In this document: in pieces, positions 1 to 11,466 of the stretch
How the letters are laid out: each line of letters starts with the position of its first letter
How positions within the stretch are numbered: position 1 is the stretch's first letter
From: Paenibacillus rigui
Lineage (GTDB): Bacteria; Bacillota; Bacilli; Paenibacillales; NBRC-103111
DNA length: 64,000 bases
Reading direction: 5' to 3'
NCBI RefSeq assembly: GCF_002234615.1
Contig: NZ_NMQW01000005.1
Coordinates: 108,293-172,292, forward strand
Made by a program: the position numbers and the translations under genes
The notes under the pieces: model-generated
Databases searched by the model: none
What the model saw: only the letters and a program-made list of their open reading frames with translations
What the model was told of the DNA's origin: nothing

Positions 1-30
1 GACGGAATAACGGATGGGTTCGAACAACAT
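1..30 (-). CDS. 5' end of a gene running off the window, possibly a GT2 glycosyltransferase
   Basis: Only the first ten codons are visible, starting at an ATG at position 30 and reading MLFEPIRYSV. A good ribosome binding site (GGAGGAAGC) lies just upstream, and the gap to the stop of the large glycosyltransferase gene is only 18 bp, so the two are very probably co-transcribed. Family 2 dolichyl-phosphate-sugar synthase-like proteins often begin with a similar run before the first strand, and such an enzyme would be the natural donor-supplying partner of a PMT-type glycosyltransferase. The function is inference from ten residues and context. Confidence 0.45.
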   Translation of the reverse strand, partial: MLFEPIRYSV

Positions 31-48
31 GAGCTTCCTCCTCACTTT

Positions 49-3000
49 TCAAAAAAACTGCCAACGCGGGAACCATTTCAGCACATGCTCCGCATAGCTC
101 CGATCCACGACCAGCCCGGAAAGCACCGGATAAAACAAGATGAAGCATACGGCGACGGCGGCCAAATACACCGTTAAACGGCGACGTTTAACCGGCTGTT
201 CAAGCATCCACTGCTTGCAATAATAAGCGAGAGCCAGGATAAGAAAAGGAACCATCGCAAAGTAGTGGTACAGAAACGTCATACGCGGCACCAGCATCCA
301 TGGAATATATTGCGAAACATATGCGACGCTCAGAAATACCGCCGTGCGTTCCCCCGTCCGAATCGCTCTGTAGGTCAGGTGCAGCATCGCTCCGAACCCC
401 ACCCACCAAATAAGCGGATTGCCTATCGCAACAATGCTGGAGATGGTGCCGGGTGACAGCTCGGCTGCGCCGTAATACCAGACGGGCCGGTTCATGAGAG
501 GCCATTGCCACCAGGAGGAGCTGAACGGATGCGTGCCGGTAAGCAGACTGTGGTATGAAAGCATATGCTTCTGATAGCTCAGCACATCGGCAAGCCCGTG
601 ACCCGGACCCGGTACCCGCATGAACGGAATGTAAGCCAGTATATAAACGATCATCGGAACGGCGATGAAGTAGAGCACGCACCACCCAACAGTAACGGCA
701 GCTCTATACGGAAAAACATCCCGGATATGCCGCCACTCGGCCTGCGTCTGCCGATCCTGTTTATGCTTGACCTCCAAAGCCTCTCCCGCCTGCCGGTACA
801 GCCTGTATTGCGTGAGCAGCCACAGCAGCCACAAGCAGGCCAATCCGAGCCCGCCATAGGCGGCGATCCATTTGGAAGCGGCACCGAGTCCGAAGCACAA
901 CCCGGATAAACCGAGCGGCACCCAGGCCCGCTTCCAGGACGTGGCGAACAAGCTCGTCGAGCTGAAACGGTGCATGTAATAAAACATCAGCATAATAAAA
1001 AACACAGCGTATACGTCAATCGTCGCAATACGGGATTGTACAAAATGAAGCCCGTCGCAAGCGAGAAGAAAACAAGCGATGAAAGCAGACTCACTTCGGC
1101 CCAGCAGCCGCTTGCCCATTACATAAATCACAGGCAGCATGCCGGTCCCGGCAAGCGTGCCCATGAACCGCCACCCGAACGGGGTCATGCCGAAGATCGA
1201 TATTCCCCAGGATATCAACACTTTGCCGAGCGGGGGATGTGTGGATTCGTAAGGCTCCAGCTGATGCAAATGCTCGTAAGCGGTGCGCGCATGATAAATC
1301 TCATCAAATATCGCCCCGTTCCAGAACGTCGCCCGATAAGCGGCTTTGGAAGACTCGTCATACAGCCATGCCAAATCCCCTGCAGTTGCCGGATTCACGG
1401 TATCCCTACTCACCGATTGAATCGGTACCGGAACCTCGCTTCCCCTCTCATAGACGGCAACCTCCTGAAGCTGGAATGGCGGCTTAACCACCGTCAGCTT
1501 CATATAACGGCCGCTAGCGTTGATCGGTACAACCTGCCACATGAATACTTTGAAGGCGTCGCTCTTCACTGTAACGGGAGGACTCCACATTTGCTTATCC
1601 TCGCTCAGCTCGTAGGTAAAGCTGCCGTCTCCGATGCCGGAGAAGCTATTGATGCGTTCAACTTCCTTCGCTGCACCCAGATCAAAAACAAGACTTTCCC
1701 CTGCCCTAGTTGCCTGCCAGCCGGTTTCCGGAGCCTGCAGCGAACCGAGGTTGCAGAACGCGAGCACCGAATAGCAGATAACCAGAATGCCTAGCAGCAC
1801 AAGATCCTTGCGCTTCCATGGCAGCGGCTGTTCCTGCATAAGCTCAGGCGGCCGGGCGGGCAGGGCTCCGCTTTCCTTGGCGGCGCTTACTTGAGCTCTG
1901 GCCACACCGGAGCTCCCCCTCGCCTTCACTTGGGGTTTCGCTGCATTCCCGGCCCTTGTCAGCGTCAGCTCTCGCCGCTCTCCCTTGACAACCACACACC
2001 AGGATACCCAGGCGAAATAGGCATAAAACAATGTATTAACGGCAGAACTAACAAGAAGCAGCGGGTCCTGTGAGGCCATGTGATACGACTGGCGCATGCT
2101 GTCTAGGAGCACTTGATTGACGTTGACGAAGTGCGTCAGGCTGAGCCCGATAAATAGGTAAAGCAACCTTCTGTCCCGCAGCTGAATGAAGCTGACGAGC
2201 ACTAGGGGAAGCGCATAGAACAAATACCGTTCATGCATCTTGGTCAGCACCAGGAAGGCTCCGGCCATCAACAAGCCGGCGATCAGGACCAGCTGCGATT
2301 CGTCTCGACGGCTCTTGAAATAAAGAACCACGCAGCCGCCCAGCACGACAGCCATCAAAGCAATACTCCAGGTCTGGTATGTGAAGAAGAGTACTCTGTC
2401 CGTTAACGAAACAAAGTTCCCTCCGAGCAGGCTCATCAAATTAAAAGCATTCAGGCTCGCATAAGGATACGAGGCCAAAGTGCCGAAGTACAGCTTCACG
2501 ATCCAAAACGGCCCTTGATGAAGAGTAAAAGGCAGCGCCAGCACGGCGAAGGTTCCCGCACCCCAGCCCAGGCATTGCAGCCCGCTCCGCCAGCTTTGCC
2601 GGCGCAGGAGGTACAACAGCAGCAGCGGCGCCAACAACAGCGCCTGCGGCTTTATGAGAAGAGCAGCTGCATACAAGATTGCCGCTTTGCTTACTGCTCC
2701 GCGTCGGAGCGCTTCAAGCCATAATAAAACCCACAGCATGAAGAAAGAATCGACCTGCCCCCATGCTGCTGCATTCACTACAATGGCAGGATTGAACAAA
2801 TACAAGACCGAAACACCTGCAGCCGCAGAAACAGTGACCTGCCGGGCGGCCCAGCGATACAGCAGGTAAGCAGTGAGCAGATCGGCAATGATGGCCGGAC
2901 TTTTTAACAAAATTAGAAACAGCGTCGAATCAAAGGGTATAGACAGAAGAGTGCGTAACTTCCCGAGGATGAATAAAACATAGATATACCCAGGCGGGTA

Positions 3001-3267
3001 ATCAACAAACAAATCCTGCGAGTAAAAGCCCGTCGGCCCCGCTGCCGCCGCATGGCCAGCCCAGGCCTGGAAGGTGTGGACATCGATGTCATAGCCATAC
3101 ACCGTTCCGGCTATGACCCAGCGCAGCAAAGCACCGAGAGCTAATAGCACGGGAAGGATCCGGCCCCGTTGAACAAGTGAATCGGAAATCAATTCCCCCC
3201 TTTGCATCCATCGGTGAACGAAGAAGAATAAGCTTGTAAAGAGCAAGCTATAGATCAACGTAGCCAT
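49..3267 (-). CDS. Large membrane glycosyltransferase: GT87-like N-terminal half, discoidin-like domain, PMT-type C-terminal half
   Basis: This 1072-residue polytopic membrane protein should transfer a sugar from a lipid-linked donor on the outer face of the membrane. Residues about 1-430 form a hydrophobic multi-span domain with the YDIDVHTF and DYPPGY motifs seen in mannosyltransferase-like enzymes. A charged linker at about 440-490 leads to one more span and a compact region at about 515-615 resembling F5/8 type C (discoidin) folds. From about 640 on the sequence is that of dolichyl-phosphate-mannose protein mannosyltransferases: the acidic DEIYHA motif, THPPLGK, and RFMGTLAG, followed by further membrane spans. 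Most PMT-like bacterial proteins are 500-700 residues, so this is effectively two glycosyltransferases joined by a putative carbohydrate-binding module. The acceptor is unknown (protein or cell-wall glycan). Confidence 0.85.
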   Translation of the reverse strand: MATLIYSLLFTSLFFFVHRWMQRGELISDSLVQRGRILPVLLALGALLRWVIAGTVYGYDIDVHTFQAWAGHAAAAGPTGFYSQDLFVDYPPGYIYVLFILGKLRTLLSIPFDSTLFLILLKSPAIIADLLTAYLLYRWAARQVTVSAAAGVSVLYLFNPAIVVNAAAWGQVDSFFMLWVLLWLEALRRGAVSKAAILYAAALLIKPQALLLAPLLLLYLLRRQSWRSGLQCLGWGAGTFAVLALPFTLHQGPFWIVKLYFGTLASYPYASLNAFNLMSLLGGNFVSLTDRVLFFTYQTWSIALMAVVLGGCVVLYFKSRRDESQLVLIAGLLMAGAFLVLTKMHERYLFYALPLVLVSFIQLRDRRLLYLFIGLSLTHFVNVNQVLLDSMRQSYHMASQDPLLLVSSAVNTLFYAYFAWVSWCVVVKGERRELTLTRAGNAAKPQVKARGSSGVARAQVSAAKESGALPARPPELMQEQPLPWKRKDLVLLGILVICYSVLAFCNLGSLQAPETGWQATRAGESLVFDLGAAKEVERINSFSGIGDGSFTYELSEDKQMWSPPVTVKSDAFKVFMWQVVPINASGRYMKLTVVKPPFQLQEVAVYERGSEVPVPIQSVSRDTVNPATAGDLAWLYDESSKAAYRATFWNGAIFDEIYHARTAYEHLHQLEPYESTHPPLGKVLISWGISIFGMTPFGWRFMGTLAGTGMLPVIYVMGKRLLGRSESAFIACFLLACDGLHFVQSRIATIDVYAVFFIMLMFYYMHRFSSTSLFATSWKRAWVPLGLSGLCFGLGAASKWIAAYGGLGLACLWLLWLLTQYRLYRQAGEALEVKHKQDRQTQAEWRHIRDVFPYRAAVTVGWCVLYFIAVPMIVYILAYIPFMRVPGPGHGLADVLSYQKHMLSYHSLLTGTHPFSSSWWQWPLMNRPVWYYGAAELSPGTISSIVAIGNPLIWWVGFGAMLHLTYRAIRTGERTAVFLSVAYVSQYIPWMLVPRMTFLYHYFAMVPFLILALAYYCKQWMLEQPVKRRRLTVYLAAVAVCFILFYPVLSGLVVDRSYAEHVLKWFPRWQFF

Positions 3268-3344
3268 CGCTTATGCCTCCTCCCGGTTTATGAACACATT
3301 ATCGGATTACCCGTCTTACAGTGGACGGTTGAATTTGGGGATTC

Positions 3345-3374
3345 GCCCGGAGCGTATGCATCTCTTCTCCGGGC
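3345..3374. terminator. GC-rich hairpin between pectate lyase and glycosyltransferase genes
   Basis: GCCCGGAG and CTCCGGGC form an 8-bp stem in the 155-bp gap after the pectate lyase stop. The run of T lies on the plus-strand side (CCCTTTTT), whereas the neighbouring genes are on the minus strand, so it is only a weak candidate for the lyase terminator. Confidence 0.4.
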
Positions 3375-3422
3375 ATCCCTTTTTACAACATAAGCCGCCC
3401 TTTTATAGGGTGAATTGCAGCA

Positions 3423-5330
<1,908 letters not shown>

Positions 5331-5569
5331 TTGTTAACTTTTCCTCCTCTTGCGATTTAGTTGCATGCAATCCGGACATTAAAGCGTGAAACACACATCA
5401 TGACCAAACGGATATGGACGATATTCACCTCCTGTTCTTATTGAAAACATGCAAGGTGGAATAGCCTCGCGTCTTCTGTTCTCAATCTAACGCTTGGATA
5501 AGGTTACATCAATAAACATTATTTAACTATTTAGTCAATTTGATGATGAACCATCAACTGGAATAGTAA

Positions 5570-5758
5570 TCATAAGATCATTTTTTTGCCATATTTAGTG
5601 TAAAATAGTGCCTTTATATTTGGATTCACTTCCACTTCTCGTTCTCCCATAAGGATGACCTCATTTTTGAGCACTAACGGGAGTTGAAATTGACCCATGG
5701 TTTCTTTGCAACAGGACCCTTCGAGGTACGAGCCTATCCCGCTCCATCTACATACCAC
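5570..5758 (-). CDS. Small hypothetical protein or gene remnant
   Basis: A 62-codon frame inside the 710-bp AT-rich gap between the lyase and the binding-protein gene. The C-terminal two thirds (GQFQLPLVLKNEV, EVEVNPNIKALFYTKYGK) look protein-like, whereas the first 20 residues are less convincing, so this may be the tail of a decayed gene. I do not recognise a family. The rest of the gap (5331-5569 and 5759-6040) shows promoter-like AT-rich sequence but no structure I can assign. Confidence 0.3.
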   Translation of the reverse strand: MVCRWSGIGSYLEGSCCKETMGQFQLPLVLKNEVILMGEREVEVNPNIKALFYTKYGKKMIL

Positions 5759-6040
5759 AAACCTAACATTACATTAAAGCTATATAACCGATAACATAAA
5801 AAACAGGTATAGCTGACAACAATATGACTTCGAAATACCCCCACCAAATACCTATATATGGGATTATTTATAAGTTCATATGTGCCCAATGATCAAAGCA
5901 AAGCTATTTTATTATGCAGCATGCCAATTGCCTTAAAACCTCATTGCATGAGCGTCACGTTGATGTTACTAATACTTACGTAAACGAGGGATCGTTTGTA
6001 AAAAAAACGGTATCCATTAATTCTGAAAAGGAGTGATTGC

Positions 6041-7048
6041 ATGAAGAAGGCTGTAGGGCAGTGCATCGTGGTACTTAGCTTGCTGTTCCTCTCTGCGTGC
6101 GGCAAGAGTGACGCAGACGCAGTGAAAAGCACTGCTAAGGAAGCCGGGACCAAACCATTGACCAAGGTATCCCAGGTCACGAACTGGTTTGCCGAAGCGG
6201 AGCATGGCGGACAATACACCGCAATGAAAATGGGGTATTACAAGGAAGCCGGCCTCGATATGACGCTGGATCCCGGGGGGCCTCAGGTTTCGGGCTTGCA
6301 GCTGGTTGCATCGGGCAAATATCAGTTTGCAATGGCCAGCGCAGACGAATTGCTCATCGCCAGGAAACAAGGCTTGCCGATTGTTGCCGTAGCTTCCGTG
6401 TTCCAGCAAGGACCGCTGACGATCTTCAGCCATAAAGGAGATCCGATCAGTTCCGTAGACAAGCTGAACAATCGAACCTTTTACGTTACGCCGGGAATTC
6501 CTTACTGGGAGTACATGAAGAAGAAATATGCCCCGCAAAATGTCAAAGAACTTGCTTATACCGGCTCCATGGCAGCCTTCATGGCCAATCCCGGCTCCGT
6601 CAATCAGGGCTATATTACAAGCGAGGGCTATAGCCTGAAATCCGCCGGGTTCGAATTTGAAGCCGTCCCCATCTCCAAGCTGACAGGATTTAATCCTTAC
6701 ACGATGCTGCTGGTAACGACGGAAAAATATATCGCCGATCAGCCGGACACCGTAAAAGCATATGTGGAGGCTTCCGTTAAAGGCTGGAATTACTACAAGG
6801 ATCATTATCGGGAGCTCAATGAGTATATCCATACCTTTAATCCGGATTCTCCGCTTGAGATGTTTCAATACAGCGCCGAAGCCTCCAAGGACTACATTTA
6901 TGGCGGGGACGCAGCTGAGCACGGCTTCGGCTACATGAGCGAGGAGCGCTGGAGCACTCTAAAAGACCAGCTTGTAAGCATAGGCTTGATCGATGCTTCA
7001 TTAGATGTAAAAAAAGCATATACAACCAAGTTTTTACCGACTAAATAA
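6041..7048 (+). CDS. ABC transporter substrate-binding lipoprotein, NMT1/THI5-like (SsuA superfamily)
   Basis: The 335-residue precursor has a lipoprotein signal peptide ending in the lipobox LSAC at about residue 20. The mature part follows the THI5/SsuA-type binding-protein pattern: NWFAEAEHGGQYTAMKMGYY near the start and alternating alpha/beta segments to the end. Family members bind pyrimidine, thiamine-precursor, riboflavin, sulfonate or nitrate ligands. The next gene starts 11 bp downstream and encodes a deaminase-like amidohydrolase, and a nucleoside hydrolase follows, so a nucleobase-like ligand is plausible. No permease or ATPase is encoded nearby, so it must share a transporter encoded elsewhere. 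The RBS AAAGGAGTG fixes the start. Confidence 0.85.
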   Translation: MKKAVGQCIVVLSLLFLSACGKSDADAVKSTAKEAGTKPLTKVSQVTNWFAEAEHGGQYTAMKMGYYKEAGLDMTLDPGGPQVSGLQLVASGKYQFAMASADELLIARKQGLPIVAVASVFQQGPLTIFSHKGDPISSVDKLNNRTFYVTPGIPYWEYMKKKYAPQNVKELAYTGSMAAFMANPGSVNQGYITSEGYSLKSAGFEFEAVPISKLTGFNPYTMLLVTTEKYIADQPDTVKAYVEASVKGWNYYKDHYRELNEYIHTFNPDSPLEMFQYSAEASKDYIYGGDAAEHGFGYMSEERWSTLKDQLVSIGLIDASLDVKKAYTTKFLPTK

Positions 7049-7059
7049 GGGGTGAGTTC

Positions 7060-8424
7060 ATGGACAACAACTATTTGATTACAGGCGGAACCGTGCTTAC
7101 CGTCAATAGCACAAATGAAATTTGGCATGACGGAGCTGTCGTCGTAGAAAACGGACGCATCCGGGAGGTCGGACCGTCTGCCGAGCTGGAAGCCAAATAT
7201 TCGGGCATGCCCGTTATCGATGCGAAAGGAAAAGTCGTCCTGCCGGGAATCGTCAATTTGCACCTCCATTCCGGCTTAATCCGCGGGACCGCCGAGGATA
7301 TGCCCGTGTTCGAATGGCTGGCGAAGCATGTGGATCCGAAGCACCGCGCTTTGACAGAGGAAGAGGCGTATGCCGCATCCATGCTCTGCTACGCGGAATC
7401 GCTGCTCTCCGGTACAACCACTGTGCTTGATATGTACCGGTACATGCACCGGAGCGCGGACGCTGCCGAGCAGCTGGGCATGAGAGCCGTATTGTCCCCC
7501 TATGTAGCGGATGCCCCGCCCTACTTGTACTTCGAAACGCTGGAGAACAACGTAAGGCTCATTGAAGAACGCAACAATACTGCGAACGGAAGGATTCAAG
7601 TATGGATAGGCTTGGAGCATCTCGCTTACTGCACGCCCGAAGCTTATCGGCAAGCCGCCGATTACGCCGAACGGTATAACGTTGGCATCCATACGCATGG
7701 CGAGGAATCGCAGCAAATGGCCCGAGACCTGCATGAGAAGTTTGGCGTATGGCCGGTGGAGCTGTTTCATCAGCGTGGTATACTAGGCCCCCGTACCGTC
7801 CTGGCCCACTGTGTATGGATGGAGGAGGTCGAGTTGGAATTGATGGCACGAACAGGCACTTCCGCAGCTCATTGCCCTATCAGCAATTTGAAGCTCGCAT
7901 CCGGTATCTCCCCTATTACGTCCATGCTGGAACGGGGGATCAACGTCGGCATCGGTACCGATGGAGTCAAAGAAAACAATAGCCTTGATATGCTGGAGGA
8001 AATGAAATTCGTTCCTTTGCTGCAAAAGGTACGCCATCTGGATGCCACAGTCATGAAAGCGGAGGAGGTATTGCGAATGGCAACGATCGGAGGAGCCAAA
8101 GCGCTGGGTCTTGATCGGGAAATTGGATCGCTTGAGGCAGGCAAGAAAGCCGACATCACGATCCTGGATTACCGCAAACCGCATTTAACCCCTTTCCTGA
8201 CCGGGAAATATGACAATGTTGTTAGCAATCTGGTGTATTCGGCATCGGGAAGCGATGTGGATACGGTGCTTGTGGACGGCAAAGTGCTGGTCCGGGGAAA
8301 GCAGCTGCTTAGCGGAGACACGGATCGGATTATGGACCATGCGCAGCAGGCCGTGGAACAATTACTGCTTCGTCGCGAAGCATTCATTCCGAAGGATTTC
8401 ATTTTCCCAAGCTCCCGTCTATAG
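7060..8424 (+). CDS. Amidohydrolase of the ATZ/TRZ (SAH/5-methylthioadenosine deaminase-like) group
   Basis: A 454-residue cytosolic metal-dependent hydrolase. The metal site is visible: HxH at His68/His70 (NLHLHSG), a third His in GIHTHGEE, a fourth in LAHCVW, and the catalytic Asp in GTDGVKEN. HCPISNLKL is typical of the chlorohydrolase/deaminase subgroup. Members deaminate or dechlorinate adenosine-like, cytosine-like, guanine and triazine rings. It is translationally close to the preceding binding-protein gene (11 bp), and a nucleoside hydrolase lies two genes on, so a purine or pyrimidine deaminase role is the best guess. The substrate cannot be read from the sequence. Confidence 0.88.
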   Translation: MDNNYLITGGTVLTVNSTNEIWHDGAVVVENGRIREVGPSAELEAKYSGMPVIDAKGKVVLPGIVNLHLHSGLIRGTAEDMPVFEWLAKHVDPKHRALTEEEAYAASMLCYAESLLSGTTTVLDMYRYMHRSADAAEQLGMRAVLSPYVADAPPYLYFETLENNVRLIEERNNTANGRIQVWIGLEHLAYCTPEAYRQAADYAERYNVGIHTHGEESQQMARDLHEKFGVWPVELFHQRGILGPRTVLAHCVWMEEVELELMARTGTSAAHCPISNLKLASGISPITSMLERGINVGIGTDGVKENNSLDMLEEMKFVPLLQKVRHLDATVMKAEEVLRMATIGGAKALGLDREIGSLEAGKKADITILDYRKPHLTPFLTGKYDNVVSNLVYSASGSDVDTVLVDGKVLVRGKQLLSGDTDRIMDHAQQAVEQLLLRREAFIPKDFIFPSSRL

Positions 8425-8589
8425 TTTCGTTCCATTCAACGGTCAGACGCCAAGCAAGCAGGGTTTTCCGGCTTCTAAGAGGTAGGACGTCTGACCAATG
8501 CAGCTTAGAAAGCGTCTATCGAATCCGTCGAACAGGAACGATCGCGGACAGAGGGATCGTACAAAACCTTGAATCAGGAGGGTATCGCG

Positions 8590-9327
8590 ATGAAAATAAA
8601 AACCGCCTCCTCCCGAGTTTCGGAGACCCGGAGACTCATTGTCCATATGATCAGGGAGCAATGGGCGAAGGAGGAAGGCAGACTGCCATCCGAAGAGCGT
8701 ATTGCCGAAATGTTCGGTGTCAGCCGCTCCACCGTGAGAGCAGCGTTAGGGGAATTGGAGTCCAGCGGCTTCATCCACCGCAAGCACGGATTAGGTACGT
8801 TCGTCAATCCGATTGCCTCCCAAATTCACGCGCGGCTCGATGCCTGGATCGAATTCAAAAAGCTAATCGAGCAATCCGGCTTTGAAGCGGACATACAGCT
8901 TTTGGGGCTGCATAAAGGCCCCCTCTCCCCGGACGAGGCGAAAAAACTGGGAAGCTCGCCGGGCGAGCCCGCCGTCACAGTTCGCAAGCTGTTTACGGCA
9001 GACGGACAGCCGGCTATTTTATGCCAGGATACGATTCCGTTGGCACTGCTCCCTCCCGATTGCAATGCAGCCTTGCTGGAAACGTCGGATACGTTCCATT
9101 TTCTCGCCAAGAACGGGCTCGGTCCCGTATCCTACGGCGTCGCTCATCTCATTGCCAGATGTGCCGATGCCGCATTAGCCGACCTGCTCCGGATTCCTGC
9201 GGGCACGCCTCTTCTCGCATTGGAGAACGTAGGCTATGCCCCTAGCGATTCGCCGTTATTTTTGTCCAGCGAGCTGTATTGTCCCGGCCTTATCGATTTC
9301 GGCATTATGCGCCGCCACCTATATTAA
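8590..9327 (+). CDS. GntR-family transcriptional regulator, UTRA type
   Basis: 245 residues: an N-terminal winged helix (ETRRLIVHMIREQW, LPSEERIAEMFGVSRSTVRAAL) followed by a UTRA ligand-binding domain. I chose the ATG at 8590 because AGGAGG sits 7 bp before it; the in-frame TTG seven codons upstream overlaps that site. It lies between the amidohydrolase and nucleoside hydrolase genes, 165 bp after the former and 21 bp before the latter, so it probably regulates this salvage group in response to a small metabolite. Confidence 0.88.
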   Translation: MKIKTASSRVSETRRLIVHMIREQWAKEEGRLPSEERIAEMFGVSRSTVRAALGELESSGFIHRKHGLGTFVNPIASQIHARLDAWIEFKKLIEQSGFEADIQLLGLHKGPLSPDEAKKLGSSPGEPAVTVRKLFTADGQPAILCQDTIPLALLPPDCNAALLETSDTFHFLAKNGLGPVSYGVAHLIARCADAALADLLRIPAGTPLLALENVGYAPSDSPLFLSSELYCPGLIDFGIMRRHLY

Positions 9328-9348
9328 TGAAACGGAGCTGGATCTGCG

Positions 9349-10329
9349 ATGACAATGAAACGATTGCTTATAGATACCGACACGGCGGGAGATGACGCCA
9401 CCTCCTTGTTATTTGCTCTCCGCTGGCCCGGCGTCAAGCTGGAGGCCATTACTACCGTGGCAGGGAACGTCCCCCTTGATTTGTGCACGCGGAACGCACT
9501 GTTGACCGTTGAGAAATTCGCGGAAGGCACGCCTGTCCCCGTCTATCCGGGCTGCGACAAGCCGCTGCTTCGCCCTCAGCTGCTCGCTTCCTTCGTGCAT
9601 GGATCCGATGGAATGGGAGAAAGCCATTTTCCCGATCCTACACTGCAGCCCGAGGCGGAGCATGGTGCGAATGCGATCGTGAGGCTGGTCAACCGGTATC
9701 CCGGCGAGCTGGAAATCGTCGCTCACGGCCCGCTGACGAATCTGGCGGTAGCTTACAAGCTCGACCCGACCATCGTCCACAAGGTCAAGCATGTATGGAT
9801 CATGGGAGGAACGAGGCATTTCCAGGGAAATATAACGCCTTCGGCGGAATTTAATTTTTATGCGGACCCGGATGCGGCACAAATCGTGCTCCAGGCGGGA
9901 TTCCCGGTTACGACGGTGGGCTGGGATATTACGTGCCTATACAGCCTGGTTGGCGGGGAGGATTTGGACATGCTGCAGCAGATCGATACGCCGGCCTCCC
10001 ATTTTTATCATCAAATTAACCGATCCGCGCTGCAGTTCAATCGGGAGTTCGGCGGTCTGGACGGCATTACGCACCCGGATTCGATCACGACGGCGATCTG
10101 CATCCGCCCTGAATTAATGACCAAGTCGGCGCGATACTACGTCGAGGTGGAATGTCATAGCGAGCAAAATCGCGGATATGTCGCGATGGATACCCGCCCG
10201 CATCCGGAGCCCAACCCATTCTGGAAAGGCGGGCCGCCGAATGCGGAGGTATGCCTGGAGGTGGACTACAAGCGATTCGTGCGCATGCTTGAGGCCATGC
10301 TAAGCGGCAGCTATGGACAATTTGAGTAA
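9349..10329 (+). CDS. Inosine-uridine-type nucleoside hydrolase
   Basis: A 326-residue enzyme predicted to hydrolyse the N-glycosidic bond of ribonucleosides to ribose and base. The N-terminal calcium-binding motif DTDTAGDD supplies Asp9, Asp11 and Asp16; it differs from the usual DTDPGxDD in having Thr for Pro. GPLTNLAVA and EFNFYADPDAA are further family signatures, and a C-terminal Asp typical of the active site is in HPDSITT. It overlaps no neighbour but follows the GntR gene by 21 bp. Base specificity is not visible. In context it would release bases for the deaminase-like amidohydrolase. Confidence 0.9.
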   Translation: MTMKRLLIDTDTAGDDATSLLFALRWPGVKLEAITTVAGNVPLDLCTRNALLTVEKFAEGTPVPVYPGCDKPLLRPQLLASFVHGSDGMGESHFPDPTLQPEAEHGANAIVRLVNRYPGELEIVAHGPLTNLAVAYKLDPTIVHKVKHVWIMGGTRHFQGNITPSAEFNFYADPDAAQIVLQAGFPVTTVGWDITCLYSLVGGEDLDMLQQIDTPASHFYHQINRSALQFNREFGGLDGITHPDSITTAICIRPELMTKSARYYVEVECHSEQNRGYVAMDTRPHPEPNPFWKGGPPNAEVCLEVDYKRFVRMLEAMLSGSYGQFE

Positions 10330-10364
10330 CGAAAGGGATCCTAATTATACTAGGGGGAATCGGC

Positions 10365-11303
10365 ATGGAATGGCAGCAATTGGAGTACTTTTGTCTTGCC
10401 GGGCATTTGGAGCATATGACGGCTGCAGCCAAGCATTTATCCGTGACCCAATCTGCGCTTAGCCGTTCGATATCCCGTCTGGAGAAGGAGTTGGGCGTTC
10501 CCTTATTCGACAGACACGGCCGTTCCATCAAGCTGAACCGGTACGGCCGGTTATTTTTGAAGCATGTCGACAGTATGATGAGAGAATTTGAGGCTGCGCA
10601 GCAGGAGCTGCAGTGGATGACGAGGCCGGAGTCAGATGAAATCGCGGTCGGCTTCCTGCAGGCAATCAGCCCCCATACCCTGCCTGAGCTATTGCAGGCT
10701 TACCGGATGGAAAGCCCGGATCCGCGGTTTCAATTTTACCAGAATGATGCTGCGGCCTTGCTTGAGCAGCTGAGGCGCAAGGAAATTGACTTATGTATGG
10801 TGGAGAAGCCATCCGTCCCTTCCCCTTCCTTGCAATGGGTGAGGCTGTGGAGTGAACCTATGTATATCGCTGTACCTATTGACCATAGACTGGCCAAAAA
10901 ATCCGCCGTCCGGCTGGAGGAGATCGCCGAAGAGCAATGGATTGCATTCAAGGCAGGGCACGATCTTCGCACAGAAGCGGATCGGGTGCTATCGGAAGCA
11001 GGCGTCGCCCCTCAGGTTGTATTCGAAGGGGATGAGCTGCAAACCGTTATAAGTCTGGTCTCTTCCGGTCTTGGCGTAGCTATCGTACCGGGGTTGCGCG
11101 GGCTGGACAAGAAAAAGCTTGCTCTGCTTCCCATCACATGGCCCGTATGCACTAGACAAATAGGCATTGCCTGGATCGAGGGAAGATCCCTGTCCCCTTC
11201 AACCTTACATTTTCTTCAATACGTCATTGATTATTTTCATAAAAATCGGGCTGCACAGGAAGTCCCATTAAAGCACGCAAGCTATGCCGCGGGCTCAGGC
11301 TAA
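10365..11303 (+). CDS. LysR-family transcriptional regulator
   Basis: 312 residues with the standard N-terminal LysR helix-turn-helix (HMTAAAKHLSVTQSALSRSI, LEKELGVPLFDR) and a periplasmic-binding-protein-like effector domain from about 90 to 295. The RBS AGGGGG lies 7 bp upstream of the ATG, 35 bp after the nucleoside hydrolase. It is the last plus-strand gene before trxB on the opposite strand. Its targets are unknown; an autonomous regulator of the salvage genes is plausible. Confidence 0.88.
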   Translation: MEWQQLEYFCLAGHLEHMTAAAKHLSVTQSALSRSISRLEKELGVPLFDRHGRSIKLNRYGRLFLKHVDSMMREFEAAQQELQWMTRPESDEIAVGFLQAISPHTLPELLQAYRMESPDPRFQFYQNDAAALLEQLRRKEIDLCMVEKPSVPSPSLQWVRLWSEPMYIAVPIDHRLAKKSAVRLEEIAEEQWIAFKAGHDLRTEADRVLSEAGVAPQVVFEGDELQTVISLVSSGLGVAIVPGLRGLDKKKLALLPITWPVCTRQIGIAWIEGRSLSPSTLHFLQYVIDYFHKNRAAQEVPLKHASYAAGSG

Positions 11304-11407
11304 TGATGGATGCTGCCGGAAAGCAGCGGCTGTGCCGACCTGCAAGAAGATGACGCATAGCTCAAAGTGCCGCGATACGTATCAAAGCCCTGCCATCCAA
11401 ATTGTTG

Positions 11408-11451
11408 AAAAAATAAAGGTATGCCGGGTCCATCGACCTGACATACCTTTA
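11408..11451 (-). terminator. Rho-independent terminator of trxB
   Basis: TAAAGGTATG (11414-11423) pairs with CATACCTTTA (11442-11451). On the minus strand the stem is followed by a run of T (plus-strand AAAAAA at 11408-11413), just beyond the trxB stop. Its other arm also ends in T on the plus strand, so it may work for lysR as well. Confidence 0.85.
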
Positions 11452-11466
11452 TTGATGGGAATAGGA

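Noticed and set aside
6017..6922. A 301-codon minus-strand frame opposite the NMT1-like binding protein
   Set aside because: No start signal or family pattern; the sense strand encodes a complete lipoprotein.
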